This document shows positions 22,492 through 31,506 of a DNA stretch of 44,627 bases, in pieces (within the stretch, counting starts at the first letter, position 1; every line of letters begins with the position of its first letter). The stretch is from assembly GCF_007990715.1 (NCBI RefSeq), contig NZ_BJWY01000054.1, positions 1 to 44,627 of the forward strand, read 5' to 3'. Below the pieces are notes generated by a model. The model was not told where the DNA came from and did not search any database. It saw only the letters and a list, made by a program, of their open reading frames with translations. Both the position numbers and the translations under genes were made by a program. The DNA comes from Nocardia seriolae NBRC 15557. GTDB lineage: Bacteria > Actinomycetota > Actinomycetes > Mycobacteriales > Mycobacteriaceae.

Positions 22492-23184
22492 ATGACCGTT
22501 CCGGAAAGTGATGGCGCTCGAATCGAAGTCGTCCGCGTGTTCACCGACGCGACCGGACGCTTCGGCAACCCGCTCGGCATCGTCCGGTATTCCGCGGTCG
22601 AGAACGCCGATCATCAGGCGCTCGCGGCCCGTGTCGGTTTCAGCGAGACCGTGGTGGTCGGGGCCCCGGAGAACGAGCGCGTGAAGATGCGCATATACAC
22701 CCCGGCCGTGGAACTCCCCTTCGCCGGGCACCCCAGCGTCGGCACCGCGTGGTGGCTCAATGACCAGAAGCAGCCGGTCAAGATCATCGATGTGCCCGCG
22801 GGCCCGGTCGAGGTCACCAGCGTCGACGGCGTGACCTGGGCCCGCGCCCGCGCCGAATGGGCGCCGAGCTTCGAATTCCACCAGTTCGAGGACACCGCCG
22901 AGCTCGCCACCCTCGACCCCGCCGACTTCCCCGAGGGCAAGCACTACTGCTGGGGCTGGACCGACGAACCCCGCGGCGCGATCCGCTCCCGAATGTTCGC
23001 CCCCGCCATGGGAGTTCCCGAGGACGAGGCCACCGGCGCGGCCGCCATCCGCCTGACCGCCCTGCTCACCCGCGGCCTCAACATCACCCAGGGCGAGGGC
23101 TCCCAGATCTTCACCGAATGGGATTCCGACGGCTGGGCCCGCGTCGGCGGCCGCGTGGTCGCCGATCACCCGATCCTGATCTAG
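22492..23184 (+). CDS. PhzF-family isomerase-like protein
   Basis: A 230-residue protein with the DAP-epimerase-like double-barrel fold of the PhzF family. It shows VFTDATGRFGNPLGIV, the FSET segment bearing the usual catalytic Glu, FAGHPSVGTAWWL, and GVPEDEATGAAAIRLTALL near the end. It is about 50 residues shorter than PhzF itself. The substrate is unknown; this is not evidence for phenazine synthesis, because no other phz gene is present. Confidence 0.87.
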   Translation: MTVPESDGARIEVVRVFTDATGRFGNPLGIVRYSAVENADHQALAARVGFSETVVVGAPENERVKMRIYTPAVELPFAGHPSVGTAWWLNDQKQPVKIIDVPAGPVEVTSVDGVTWARARAEWAPSFEFHQFEDTAELATLDPADFPEGKHYCWGWTDEPRGAIRSRMFAPAMGVPEDEATGAAAIRLTALLTRGLNITQGEGSQIFTEWDSDGWARVGGRVVADHPILI

Positions 23185-23215
23185 CCCCGCTCCGCGGGCT
23201 CCCGGCGCGGTCGAT

Positions 23216-23581
23216 TCATTCGGCCGGGCCGATGCGCTGCCCGCAGGCGAGACGGTGGCCGCCGGGGATACGGAGGACGAAATCGCGTAGGCCCCAAGGG
23301 TGTTCGGTGAGGGGCGTAACGATATCCGCGTTGTGTAACACGCAGTGGTCATGGAGCGCCGCCACGTCTGTCACGCCGACGTACCCGGCGGTGGTCTCGT
23401 TGACTGCGGGGTTCGGGGTGCGGACTATGCCGAGGCCGACGCCGTCACGGCGCATCAGGGCCAGGCCCATCGCGGGCTCGCACACCTCGACGGTGAAGCC
23501 CAGGACATCGCGCAGGAAGTCGACGGTGGGGGTGAGATCGGCCACCTCGAGGTTGGCCCGATAGCTCTCGAATTCAACCAT
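23216..23581 (-). CDS. VOC family protein
   Basis: A 121-residue glyoxalase-fold protein. It begins VEFESYRANLEVADLTPTVDFLRDVLGF, a typical first module, and ends with the WGLRDFVLRIPGGHRL strand pair. The substrate is unknown. The ATG at 23581 is chosen because TATGCT lies 6 nt upstream on the minus strand (23588-23593), so it may be leaderless. It converges on the PhzF-like gene and is divergent from the MFS gene. Confidence 0.83.
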   Translation of the reverse strand: MVEFESYRANLEVADLTPTVDFLRDVLGFTVEVCEPAMGLALMRRDGVGLGIVRTPNPAVNETTAGYVGVTDVAALHDHCVLHNADIVTPLTEHPWGLRDFVLRIPGGHRLACGQRIGPAE

Positions 23582-23587
23582 TTCCGC

Positions 23588-23593
23588 AGCATA
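23588..23593 (-). promoter_or_regulatory. -10 box TATGCT of a probable leaderless promoter
   Basis: On the minus strand TATGCT ends 6 nt before the ATG of the VOC gene at 23581. No Shine-Dalgarno sequence is present. Confidence 0.45.
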
Positions 23594-23707
23594 GCGCCCG
23601 TGCGGTCGACTAATTCGGTTGCGCGGGTGGCGGTGGGCGGTGAGAGGGTGGAGGGCACGCCGCGGGTAGCGGTGGCAGCTCATCCCCCATCGGAAGGACG
23701 ATTCATC

Positions 23708-25267
23708 GTGAACTCCATCGCCATGTCAACGGCCGCGCCCGCGCGGTCCGATCGGGCGGGGCGGCGCGAATGGAGCGGACTCGGGGTGCTGGCGCTGGCG
23801 TGCCTGGTGTACGCGATGGATCTGACGGTGCTGCATCTGGCGGTGCCGCAGATCAGTGAGACGCTGCATCCGAGCAGCACGCAGCTGCTGTGGATCATCG
23901 ACGTGTACGGCTTCATGCTGGCGGGCCTGCTGATCACCATGGGCACGCTGGGCGATCGGATCGGGCGGCGGCGGTTATTGCTCACGGGCGGAGCGCTTTT
24001 CGGCGTGGTCTCGGTGGTCGCGGCCTTCTCGCCCACGGCCGAATTCCTGATCGTGTGCCGGGCGCTGCTCGGCATCGCCGGGGCGACCATCGCGCCCTCC
24101 CCACTCTCGTTGATCTTCAATATGTTCCGCGACCCGCGGCAGCGGTCCCTGGCCGTAGGTACCTGGGTGAGTGCGTTCTCGGCAGGCGGTGTGGTCGGCC
24201 CGCTGCTGGGTGGTGTGCTGCTCGAGCACTTCTGGTGGGGCTCGGTGTTCCTGCTGGCCGTCCCGGTCATGGTGTTGCTGCTGATCCTGGGTCCCCGGGT
24301 CCTGCCGGAGTTCCGTGATCCCGAGGCGGGGCGGCTCGATTTGATCAGTGCCGCATTGAGTGTCGTCGCCATGATCTCTCTGGTGCTGGCCATGAAGCAG
24401 GTCGCACAGGACGGGGTGGGCCCGCTGCCGCTGGCGGCGATCGTGGTCGGGCTGGCGGCCGGTGCGCTGTTCGTGCGCCGTCAGCTCACGCGGGCCGATC
24501 CGATGCTGGATCTGAGCCTGTTCCGGCTGGGCGCGTTCCGAACCGCGCTGGGCATCAATGTGATCGCCATTTTCGTGGCGTTCGGTTATTTCCTGTTCGT
24601 GGCCCAGTACTTCCAGCTGGTCCTGGACATGACGCCGATGCGGGCCGGTGTCGCCATGGCCCCGTCGAGCATCGGATTCATCGTCGGGTCGCAGGCGGCC
24701 CCGCGCATTGTGCGGGTGGTGCGCCCGGCCTATCTGGTCGGGGCCGGAATGATCCTGGCCGCAATCGGATTGGTGATGCTGACCCGGCTGTCGGTGGATG
24801 GCGGCCCGGCCCTGGCGGTGATCGCGTCGCTGCTCATCGCGCTCGGACTGGCCCCGGTCTTCGGCATCACCACCGAGCTCATCGTCGGCTCCGCCCCGCC
24901 GGAGCAGGCGGGGGCCGCCTCGGGCGTGTCCGAGACCGGCTCGGAACTCGGTGGCGCGCTGGACATCTCGATTCTGGGCAGCATCAGCCTGGCCATCTAC
25001 CGGGCCGATCTGTCGGACTCGCTACCGCGCAATCTGCCGGGCGCGGACTCGGTCCGCGAAACCCTGGGCGAGGCGGTCCAGGTCGCGGCGACGCTGCCCG
25101 GCGGTATGGGCGACGCGGTGCTGACGGCCGCCCGCGCGGCCTTCATCCACGGGGTGCACATCACCGCCGGGATCGCCGCCGTCGGCGCTGTCGCGGTGGC
25201 GGTGCTGGCCGTGGCCAAGCTACGCCACGTGCCCGCCGGTGAACTCTCCGGCGAGCACGGACACTAG
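23708..25267 (+). CDS. MFS multidrug transporter (DHA2-type)
   Basis: A 519-residue inner-membrane H+-driven exporter with about 14 predicted membrane helices. The cytoplasmic loop GTLGDRIGRRRLLLTGG is motif A, DRTAL-type motif D1 appears as MDLTVLHLAVP, and motif C-like VGTWVSAFSAGGVVGPLLGG follows. It resembles SmvA/LfrA-type pumps for quaternary compounds and dyes; the actual substrates are unknown. The GTG at 23708 has GGAAGGA about 9 nt upstream; an ATG lies five codons further in. No regulator is adjacent. Confidence 0.92.
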   Translation: MNSIAMSTAAPARSDRAGRREWSGLGVLALACLVYAMDLTVLHLAVPQISETLHPSSTQLLWIIDVYGFMLAGLLITMGTLGDRIGRRRLLLTGGALFGVVSVVAAFSPTAEFLIVCRALLGIAGATIAPSPLSLIFNMFRDPRQRSLAVGTWVSAFSAGGVVGPLLGGVLLEHFWWGSVFLLAVPVMVLLLILGPRVLPEFRDPEAGRLDLISAALSVVAMISLVLAMKQVAQDGVGPLPLAAIVVGLAAGALFVRRQLTRADPMLDLSLFRLGAFRTALGINVIAIFVAFGYFLFVAQYFQLVLDMTPMRAGVAMAPSSIGFIVGSQAAPRIVRVVRPAYLVGAGMILAAIGLVMLTRLSVDGGPALAVIASLLIALGLAPVFGITTELIVGSAPPEQAGAASGVSETGSELGGALDISILGSISLAIYRADLSDSLPRNLPGADSVRETLGEAVQVAATLPGGMGDAVLTAARAAFIHGVHITAGIAAVGAVAVAVLAVAKLRHVPAGELSGEHGH

Positions 25268-25270
25268 CGC

Positions 25271-26497
25271 TCAGCCCAGGGCGGCGGCGAAGCGGTCGGC
25301 CATTTCGGCGACCTGGGCCTCGGTGATGACGAAGGACGGGGAGATCTGGAGGGCGCCCTGGCCGGCGGCGCGGGTCGAGACGCCGTGGGCGCGCAGGGTT
25401 TTCACCATGGGCAGGGCCTCGGCGGGGTCGGCGAGCTGGACGGCGGCGACCGCGCCCAGGCCGCTGCGGACTTCGGCGACGCGAGGGTGTTCGGCCAGCG
25501 GCGAGAAGTACCGGTGCAGCAGCGATTCCAGGTTCTTGCTGGCGTCGAGGAGGTTTTCGCGCTCGAAGATGTCCAGGTTGGCCATGGCGGCGGCGGCCGC
25601 GCCCGCGTGGCCGCCGTAGGTGTAGCCGTGCCGCCACCAGACGCCGCCGGAGAAGAAGGGCTCGGCGATGCGGGGTGCGATGAAGACCGCGCCCATGGGG
25701 ACGTAACCGGAGGTGAGGCCCTTGGCGGTGGTCATGAGGTCGGGTTCGAGACCGAAACGCGAGGAGGCGAACCAGGATCCGCCGATCCGGCCGAAGCCGG
25801 TGACGACCTCGTCGGCGACGAAGAGGATGTCATTGTCGCGGCAGATCTGCCGGACCTCGGTCAGGTAGCCCTCCGGCGGCAGGTAGACCCCGCCCGCGCC
25901 GATGATGGGCTCGGCGAAGAAGGCCGCGATGCGGTCCGCGCCGACCTCCTCGATCAGGGCGGTCAGCCCCTTGGCCTGATCCCATTCGATGGTGCGGGTA
26001 TCGGGCATGAAGACACCGGTGTAGCCCTCGGCATTGACCGGGATGCCGGCCAGTGAGGTGCCGCCGACGTGCATGCCGTGGTACGCCTTCTGGCGGCCGA
26101 CCAGGATGGTTTTCTCGGGGCGGCCCAGCTCCTGCCAGTAGCGGCGGGCCAGCTTGGCGGCGGTGTCGACGCCGTCGGAGCCGCCGGAGGTGAAGAAGAT
26201 CTTGCTGCCGGGCACCGGGGCCAGCGCCGAGAGCCGTTCGGCCAGATCGCGGGTCACCGGGGAGGCCAGGTCACCGAAGTTGGAGTAGTGCGCGACCCGG
26301 GTCAGCTGCGCCGCGACCGCGTCGGCGATCTCGCGGCGGCCGTGGCCGATATTGGCGAACCAGAGGCCGCCGGTGGCATCGAGATACTGCGTGCCGCCCT
26401 CGTCCCAGATGTAGGCGCCCTCACCGCGGGCCACCACGAACGCGCCGTCCCGCTCGACCGCACCCATATCGGCGAAGCCATGCCACAGCGAACCCAT
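25271..26497 (-). CDS. Class III PLP aminotransferase
   Basis: A 408-residue omega-amino-acid/pyruvate-type aminotransferase. The PLP lysine is in TTAKGLTSGYVPMGA; DEVVTGFGRIGGSWF carries the Asp that contacts the pyridine nitrogen; SGGSDGVDTAAK is the phosphate loop; and LWHGFADM is the usual N-terminal substrate motif. It could act on beta-alanine, taurine, GABA or diamines; sequence alone does not decide. The ATG at 26497 has a strong GGAGGT at 26505-26510; an upstream ATG at 26512 overlaps that site. It converges on the MFS gene with a 3-nt gap. Confidence 0.91.
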   Translation of the reverse strand: MGSLWHGFADMGAVERDGAFVVARGEGAYIWDEGGTQYLDATGGLWFANIGHGRREIADAVAAQLTRVAHYSNFGDLASPVTRDLAERLSALAPVPGSKIFFTSGGSDGVDTAAKLARRYWQELGRPEKTILVGRQKAYHGMHVGGTSLAGIPVNAEGYTGVFMPDTRTIEWDQAKGLTALIEEVGADRIAAFFAEPIIGAGGVYLPPEGYLTEVRQICRDNDILFVADEVVTGFGRIGGSWFASSRFGLEPDLMTTAKGLTSGYVPMGAVFIAPRIAEPFFSGGVWWRHGYTYGGHAGAAAAAMANLDIFERENLLDASKNLESLLHRYFSPLAEHPRVAEVRSGLGAVAAVQLADPAEALPMVKTLRAHGVSTRAAGQGALQISPSFVITEAQVAEMADRFAAALG

Positions 26498-26620
26498 CCA
26501 GAGCACCTCCATCACCCGACACCGGCCACCCATCCGGGCGAACCGACTCAACCTCACCATCACACCATTTCGGGGGTGAGCAGGTCGAACGGCCCCCGGG
26601 TCGGGCGGCCTCGGGCCGGG

Positions 26621-27223
26621 TCAGGCGGCGACGGCGGCCACCAGCATGTAGGCGGTGCCCAGATCCATCACCAGGTGCGGCACCACGGTCACCGATCCGG
26701 CCGACCCCATCGGATGCGGGAACACTCGCGGCAACCGATGTCGGAGGCCGGGCACGGCCATCGCCAGTGCGTCCAGCGTGAACATCGCGGCCAAGGCCCG
26801 CAGCGGCCCGGGCGCGGGCCCCCCGTGCCCGGGCAGCGTGTGCCCGGGCGACCCGTGCCCGCTCATCGCATACAACATGGCCGCGGCCGCCACCACGTGA
26901 TACACGAACGCGCCGACCCCGCTCCCTCCGCTGTCGGCGTCCGCGATCCCGCTGCGCCACCGCAGCATTCGTTCACCCAGCACCAGCGTGTACACGACCA
27001 CCATGGCCGTCAGCACCGCGCGCACCGCGTGCGGGTCGACGGCGACGGGAAACACCAGCATTCCCAACATGACCAGGCACATCACCAGGTGCGCGGCATC
27101 GGATTCCCGATCCGCGCCCCGCCCCAACTGCCCCAGCCTCGCAGCCACCATGGTGGCGGCCAGGCAGAAGGCGATCACCGCGCCCCACCGCAGTACCCCG
27201 TACTGCTCCACGAATACCGCCAC
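26621..27223 (-). CDS. DUF5134-like multipass membrane protein
   Basis: About 200 residues with 5-6 hydrophobic segments. The features are LRWGAVIAFCLAATMVAARL, HLVMCLVMLGMLVFPV, LLAMVVVYTLVLGER-like, AFVYHVVAAAAMLYAMSGHG, and a final PHLVMDLGTAYMLV. The conserved His and Met residues inside membrane segments (HLVMCLVM, YHVV, LYAMSGH) are typical of DUF5134 proteins, which often sit near copper-handling genes. A metal role is therefore possible but is not shown here. The start may be GTG at 27223, with AGAGGTGG upstream, or ATG at 27265. Confidence 0.72.
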   Translation of the reverse strand: MAVFVEQYGVLRWGAVIAFCLAATMVAARLGQLGRGADRESDAAHLVMCLVMLGMLVFPVAVDPHAVRAVLTAMVVVYTLVLGERMLRWRSGIADADSGGSGVGAFVYHVVAAAAMLYAMSGHGSPGHTLPGHGGPAPGPLRALAAMFTLDALAMAVPGLRHRLPRVFPHPMGSAGSVTVVPHLVMDLGTAYMLVAAVAA

Positions 27224-27413
27224 ACCCCACCACCTCTCACCGCGGCGACCGGCCCCCACCTCCATGGTGACACCGCCCGCATCCGGCGCTTCCGCCCTTG
27301 CACTGCCGAATCCCCCGCCCCCACACCGCCACTGACCGATTACCCGGCCGATTCACTCGGGCCCGCTGTCCGGGACAGTTGGCACGCATACGAATAAACA
27401 GAGGAGTACCCGC

Positions 27414-27602
27414 ATGCGCCCGCGTCCCGACAACGACCCGATCGATCCCATTGCCGACCTACGCGCGAACCTGAACCTGCTCCGCTATTCGGTCGAGCAG
27501 ATGACCGAGGCCATGAAGGGCATCCTCCAGGAGATGCGCGGCTTCGACGCCCGCCTCAGCGCCCTGGAGGCCAGCGTCACCGACCGTCGGCGTGAGGGCT
27601 GA
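27414..27602 (+). CDS. Small coiled-coil protein of unknown function
   Basis: 62 residues. GAGGAG lies 7-8 nt before the ATG. After a proline/aspartate-rich start, residues 15-58 form an amphipathic helix with heptad-like leucine and methionine spacing (LRANLNLLRYSVEQMTEAM, then ILQEMRGFDARLSALEASV), suggesting a short coiled coil. It is not recognised. It is followed by a hairpin and by the TnpB element. Confidence 0.65.
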   Translation: MRPRPDNDPIDPIADLRANLNLLRYSVEQMTEAMKGILQEMRGFDARLSALEASVTDRRREG

Positions 27603-27633
27603 CCGCACCGCCTCTCGCTTCCGGAATGACGGG

Positions 27634-27668
27634 GTCGCGGCCGGGTGTCGGTTGCGGTGCCGCGACCG
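27634..27668. terminator. Hairpin between the small coiled-coil gene and the gene remnant
   Basis: GGTCGCGGC (27634-27642) pairs with GCCGCGACC (27660-27668), a perfect 9-bp stem with a 17-nt loop between converging units. Confidence 0.45.
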
Positions 27669-27683
27669 GGAAGGGATTGGGCG

Positions 27684-27818
27684 TCAGCGGATTCGGAAGA
27701 CCGGGCCGTGGGGGCGGAACGGCAGGGCGGCGCCCGCGGGGATCAGGTAGGCGTGTTCGTGGCGGATGCGCAGCACGTCGATCATGCCGTCGGTGATGAC
27801 GAGGATCGGGCCTTCGGG
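27684..27818 (-). pseudogene. C-terminal remnant of a gene cut at a TnpB element
   Basis: The last 44 codons of an open frame, starting PEGPILVITDGMIDVLRIRH and ending LPFRPHGPVFRIR. The strand-then-DG pattern recalls the end of von Willebrand A-like proteins, but the family is uncertain. The frame is coding in style up to the right end of the TnpB element, where it stops making sense. I found no matching N-terminal part beyond the left end at 29145, so the rest of the gene is missing here. Confidence 0.65.
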
Positions 27819-27960
27819 CGGCCTGAAGGGCCGGGATTCCCTCGCATGGAGGGAGTGGGCTTCTCTCTCGATTACCCACTGGTTGGTGCCGCTCCCACAT
27901 GGGAGACTTCCGCACCCGAGCCCCCGATGTCCTCGGGTTGGTGGAACGCTCTCTCTCGGA
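27819..27960 (-). ncRNA. Possible omega RNA of copy 2
   Basis: Placed by analogy: tnpB 3' end through the right end, with the guide starting near 27818 in the truncated gene. It contains two short hairpins. Because tnpB is frameshifted, function is doubtful unless a related TnpB acts in trans. Confidence 0.3.
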
Positions 27961-29068
27961 TATTGATGGCCGCGTTGGTGTCCGCGTGCGCCTCGTGGCC
28001 GCACTTCTCGCACCGGAAAACCGCTTGGCTCTTGCGATTTCCAGCCGAAATGTGACCACACGACGCACACGTGCGGGAGGTATTCGCCGCAGGCACGAAC
28101 GCCACACTCGACTTCTCTCCCAACCGGCGCGCGAACTCGCCCCAGCACGACGACATGATCCCCCGGGCAAGACCGCGCTTGGCCGCGCGCCCGTTGGGCA
28201 GATATTGCCCCGGGGTGTCCGGGTCGGGCTTGGGTGCGGGCCTTTTCACCATGTTCGCGATCGGCAGCTGTTCCAGGGCGAACCCTTCGTAGACGCGTGC
28301 GAGCCGCGTGGTGGTCTGCTCCACCCAATCCTTCTTCCGATTGCGGTCGGTGACCCGCGACCTCGACAGCTGCCGCTTGGTCTCCCCCCCTCTCCCGCGA
28401 GCCCCGCCGCTGGCGGGCCAGCTTGCGCTGCAGCGCCACCGCCCGACGCTGCTGCCCCGAAGACAGTCCTGGCGCGCAAGCGAACTCGCCATCGCTGATA
28501 GCGATGGAGTTCGCCACACCACGATCGATACCGGCAACACCGGTACCGTTGGAGACGGTCTTCTCCGGCGGCAGGGTCACGAACGTCACCTGCCATACCC
28601 CGTTGTCGAAGGTGACACGCGCAGACTTCGCCGCGACGATCCGCTCCCACGCCACCGTGACACGAAACCGCAACCGGGTCTTCGACTTCGGGATGGCGAC
28701 CTCGCCCAGCGCTTGTTCAACCGGCGCACGACCAGATCACGCACCACGAAACTCTCACGTCCGCGATGGCGCTTCTTGAACTCCGGATAGCCGACACGGC
28801 GATCGAAGAAATTCCGGAACGCGCGATCCAGATCGCGCAAGGCGGCCTGCTGAACCGATGACGACCCAGCACGCAACCAATCGACCTCCGTACGGGCGTC
28901 CGCCAACTCGCGCTGCTGCTGAACACCACCGAGCCGAAACGCTTGACCCTTCACGTGGTAGCCACGTTGCTCGAGCCCGAGGTTGTAGAGGTATCGTGCG
29001 TGACCCAGATGCATCTCCAGCACCGCCAGCTGGGCGGCGGACGGATAAGCACGCTGCATGATCGACAC
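27872..29068 (-). pseudogene. Frameshifted TnpB (IS200/IS605 OrfB)
   Basis: Three minus-strand frames together make one TnpB. The N-terminal part (to about 28705) reads AAQLAVLEMHLGHARYLYNL. The middle part begins LGEVAIPKSKTRLRFRVTVAW and includes GIDRGVANSIAISDG (RuvC Asp). The C-terminal part has ALEQLPIANM (Glu), CASCGH...CEKCG (zinc ribbon) and ADTNAAINIRERA (Asp). Two frameshifts are needed, near 28705 and at the C7 run 28384-28390. The start has also lost the usual YRFRL codons before PSAAQ. It is from a different subgroup than copy 1. A natural pseudogene is likely, but the homopolymer shift could be a sequencing error. Confidence 0.85.
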
Positions 29069-29302
29069 TACGACTCACCTCCACGGACCATTCGAAGAAA
29101 CAACCAGCAATGTATCGGCACCCACCGACAAGAATCCGATACGCTAAACCGGCCCTGAAGAACCGGGCTTGCGCGCATCGCGCCGGTCACCGTGACAGTC
29201 GCTTCCAAGTGGTCCTTTCCAGTCGGATGTCATCCCAGGTTAGGAGCGGGCACCCGGCGGCGGCCAATGGTTTTCGCGATGCTGGATCGGTACCCGTTGC
29301 GG

Positions 29303-30031
29303 TCAGTAGAGCAGCGGCCCGAGGCCGGCGGCGCAGTCGCGGGCCGGATCGCGGTGGGTTTCCAAGGCGGGCAGGCGATTGCTGGGCCCGGTCAGGCACA
29401 GCGCGCCGGAGAGCGTGCCGGTGCCGTTGTAGACCGGCAGCGCCAGGCACGCGACGCCGGGGACGAGTTCGTCTGCGGCCCTGGCGTATCCGGTGTCGCG
29501 CACGGCCTGGAGATCACCGGCCAGCACCGTGTGATCGATCTTGGTTCGGGCCGCGATGCGCACCGGATGTGCCACCAGGGTGCGCCATTCGGTGCGGGAG
29601 GCGAGCAGGAGTTTGCCCGCGGCGGAGGCGTGCAGGTGCCGCGACAGTTCGCGCTCGCCGGGGATCGGGTGGTCGGGGTCCTCGCTGAGCACCTGGACCG
29701 CGGCGGGCCGGAAGTTCATGAGGTGCACGGCGAATCGGGTGGAGGCCCGGAAGTCGTCGAGCAGGGCCCGCGCGGCCGTGGACACCGTCGGCACGTTCAC
29801 CGCCGCGGCGAATCCGCGCAGCCGCGCGCCCAGGGCGAACCCGCGCAGGTCGGCGGTGCGGACCAGATACTCGTCGGCGACAAGGGAATTCAGCAGCCGG
29901 TAGGTGGTGGCGGGCGCGATGCCCAGACGCTGCGCGATCTCCTTGGCGGTGACGCCCACCCCGCAGTCGGCGACCGCTTCGAGAATGGCGATGGAGTTCG
30001 AGACCGTATTGGTGCGGCGGGAATCCTGCAT
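29303..30031 (-). CDS. IclR-family transcriptional regulator
   Basis: A 242-residue regulator. The N-terminal winged helix is NSIAILEAVADCGVGVTAKEIAQRLG then APATTYRLLNSLV, and the C-terminal effector domain contains HLHASAAGKLLLAS and GYARAADELVPGVACLALPVYN, the IclR signature region. The ligand is unknown. It begins 5 nt after the stop of the upstream APC permease on the same strand, so the two form an operon and the regulator may control uptake of that permease's substrate. Confidence 0.92.
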   Translation of the reverse strand: MQDSRRTNTVSNSIAILEAVADCGVGVTAKEIAQRLGIAPATTYRLLNSLVADEYLVRTADLRGFALGARLRGFAAAVNVPTVSTAARALLDDFRASTRFAVHLMNFRPAAVQVLSEDPDHPIPGERELSRHLHASAAGKLLLASRTEWRTLVAHPVRIAARTKIDHTVLAGDLQAVRDTGYARAADELVPGVACLALPVYNGTGTLSGALCLTGPSNRLPALETHRDPARDCAAGLGPLLY

Positions 30032-30036
30032 GGCGG

Positions 30037-31506
30037 CTACCGGAAGGTCACGACGGGCAGCAGGTCTTCGCGGCGCGGCTCGTCGTAGATGCCGATGCCG
30101 CGCAACCGATCCGGCGCGAGCACGCGCAGGCCGACGGTGAATGCCACGGCCGCCGCCAGGATCGCGGCGTAGGCGATCACCACGGTGACATTGTCATTGC
30201 GGGCCGAGACCGCCGCGCCGACCATGAGCACGCCGAGCAGCAGCGCGGTCACCGAGCCGAGGATCGCGATGGCGCGGCTGGGTTCGCCGATGCGGCGCAG
30301 CAGCGCCGGGGTGGCCAGACAGGCGGGCAGGTACGAGCCGAGGTATCCGAGCGCGCTCAGGGTCAGGAAGCTGCGGATGCCGTCCTGGGGTTCGGCTCCG
30401 GAGAGCAGGTACCACAGCGCGCAGGCGGTCACCGCGCCCACCGCCGCGACAATGGCGGGGGCCGGGGTGTGGAAACGGGAGTGCGCGCGCCCGGCCGCCG
30501 CCGGGGCGATGCGCTCGCGGCCCATGGTGAACAGCACCCGCACCAGCGCGTTGATCGAGGCGACGGTGCAGGCGAAGAACGATGCCGCGACCCCGAGATC
30601 CAGGACCGCGCCGAGGAATCCGGAATCGCCCCGCATGAGCAGATCGGTGACCGGTGTCGAGCGCGAGGCGGTGCCCGGGGGCGCGGCGGCCAGGGCCACG
30701 GCCTGCGCGGTCACCGCGATCAGGTAGATGACGGCGGCGGCCAGCGGTGTCCAGACCAAGGTCCGCGGCACCGAACGGAACGGCCGGTAGGCCTCGGCGG
30801 ACAGGGTGGTCGCACTCTCGAATCCGACGAAGGCGCTGACCGCCACCACCGCGCTCATGGCGAGAGTGCCGGTGCCGCCGTGCCATTCGAAGACCGGGGC
30901 CGGACGCGGAGCGTGCGCGTCGCGGGTCAGCAGGTAGCCCATGAGCGCGAGCACCGTCACCACGGACACGCATTCCACCAGCAGCGTCGCCGACGCCGAC
31001 AGCCGGATGCCGCGCACCATGAGCACCGCCTCCACCACCGCCGCGACCAGCAGCAGGCCGACAATCGTTGCGGTCCCACCGAAACCGGCCAGCCCGGCCG
31101 TGACCGCGAGCTGATCCAGATAGGTGCCGACCGCGAGCAGCCCCGCCACACTGACGCTCGCGTACCCCACAATCGCCGACCACCCGGTCGGTACTGCGAC
31201 GAACGGACCGAGCCCCTTCGCCACGTATGTGTACAGCCCGCCGGTCACCGCCAGCCGCTGCGCCATGGGCCGGATCACCAGGGCCACCGCCCAGGCCAGC
31301 AGCGCCGCCGCCAGGAACGCGGCCACACTCGCCCCGCCCCCGGCCGCGCCGATCACGAAGGCCGGGGTGACCACCGCCGTCCCCGAGGGCGCGATGGCCG
31401 CGACCGACTGTGCGAACACCGGCACGAAAGGCAGTTCGCGCCGGGTCAATCCGCGCAGGGGCGGCCGTTCGGCCACCGGGGGTGGGCTCGGCGCAGCCGA
31501 TCTCAT
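30037..31506 (-). CDS. APC-superfamily amino-acid/polyamine permease
   Basis: A 489-residue membrane transporter with about 12 helices. The first helix (FVPVFAQSVAAIAPSGTAVV) carries the glycine/serine break of the LeuT-like fold, and GLYTYVAKGLGPFVA and FVGFESATTLSAEAYRPFRSVPRTL are typical APC segments. The substrate cannot be read from sequence. The ATG at 31506 has GAGAGGG about 10 nt upstream; a GTG three codons before is also possible. It is co-transcribed with the IclR gene and divergent from another APC permease across a repeat-bearing gap. Confidence 0.9.
   Translation of the reverse strand: MRSAAPSPPPVAERPPLRGLTRRELPFVPVFAQSVAAIAPSGTAVVTPAFVIGAAGGGASVAAFLAAALLAWAVALVIRPMAQRLAVTGGLYTYVAKGLGPFVAVPTGWSAIVGYASVSVAGLLAVGTYLDQLAVTAGLAGFGGTATIVGLLLVAAVVEAVLMVRGIRLSASATLLVECVSVVTVLALMGYLLTRDAHAPRPAPVFEWHGGTGTLAMSAVVAVSAFVGFESATTLSAEAYRPFRSVPRTLVWTPLAAAVIYLIAVTAQAVALAAAPPGTASRSTPVTDLLMRGDSGFLGAVLDLGVAASFFACTVASINALVRVLFTMGRERIAPAAAGRAHSRFHTPAPAIVAAVGAVTACALWYLLSGAEPQDGIRSFLTLSALGYLGSYLPACLATPALLRRIGEPSRAIAILGSVTALLLGVLMVGAAVSARNDNVTVVIAYAAILAAAVAFTVGLRVLAPDRLRGIGIYDEPRREDLLPVVTFR

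Larger units (their letters stand above)
27819..29144 (-). mobile_element. IS200/IS605-type TnpB-only element, copy 2 (decayed)
   Basis: About 1.33 kb. The left end ATCGGCACCCACCGACAAGA and the right end GCCTGAAGGGCCGGGATTCC both match copy 1 with a few differences. A TCCCTC/GAGGGA hairpin lies near 27838-27855. Boundaries are approximate. No TnpA gene is present. Confidence 0.7.

Noticed and set aside
22492..23184. Phenazine biosynthesis because of the PhzF-like gene
   Set aside because: PhzF-like proteins are widespread single genes; no other phz genes are present and the protein is shorter than PhzF.
16553..29144. A composite transposon bounded by the two TnpB elements
   Set aside because: The two elements are of different subgroups with imperfectly matching ends and lie about 10 kb apart around ordinary chromosomal genes such as oxyR-ahpCD; neither encodes TnpA.
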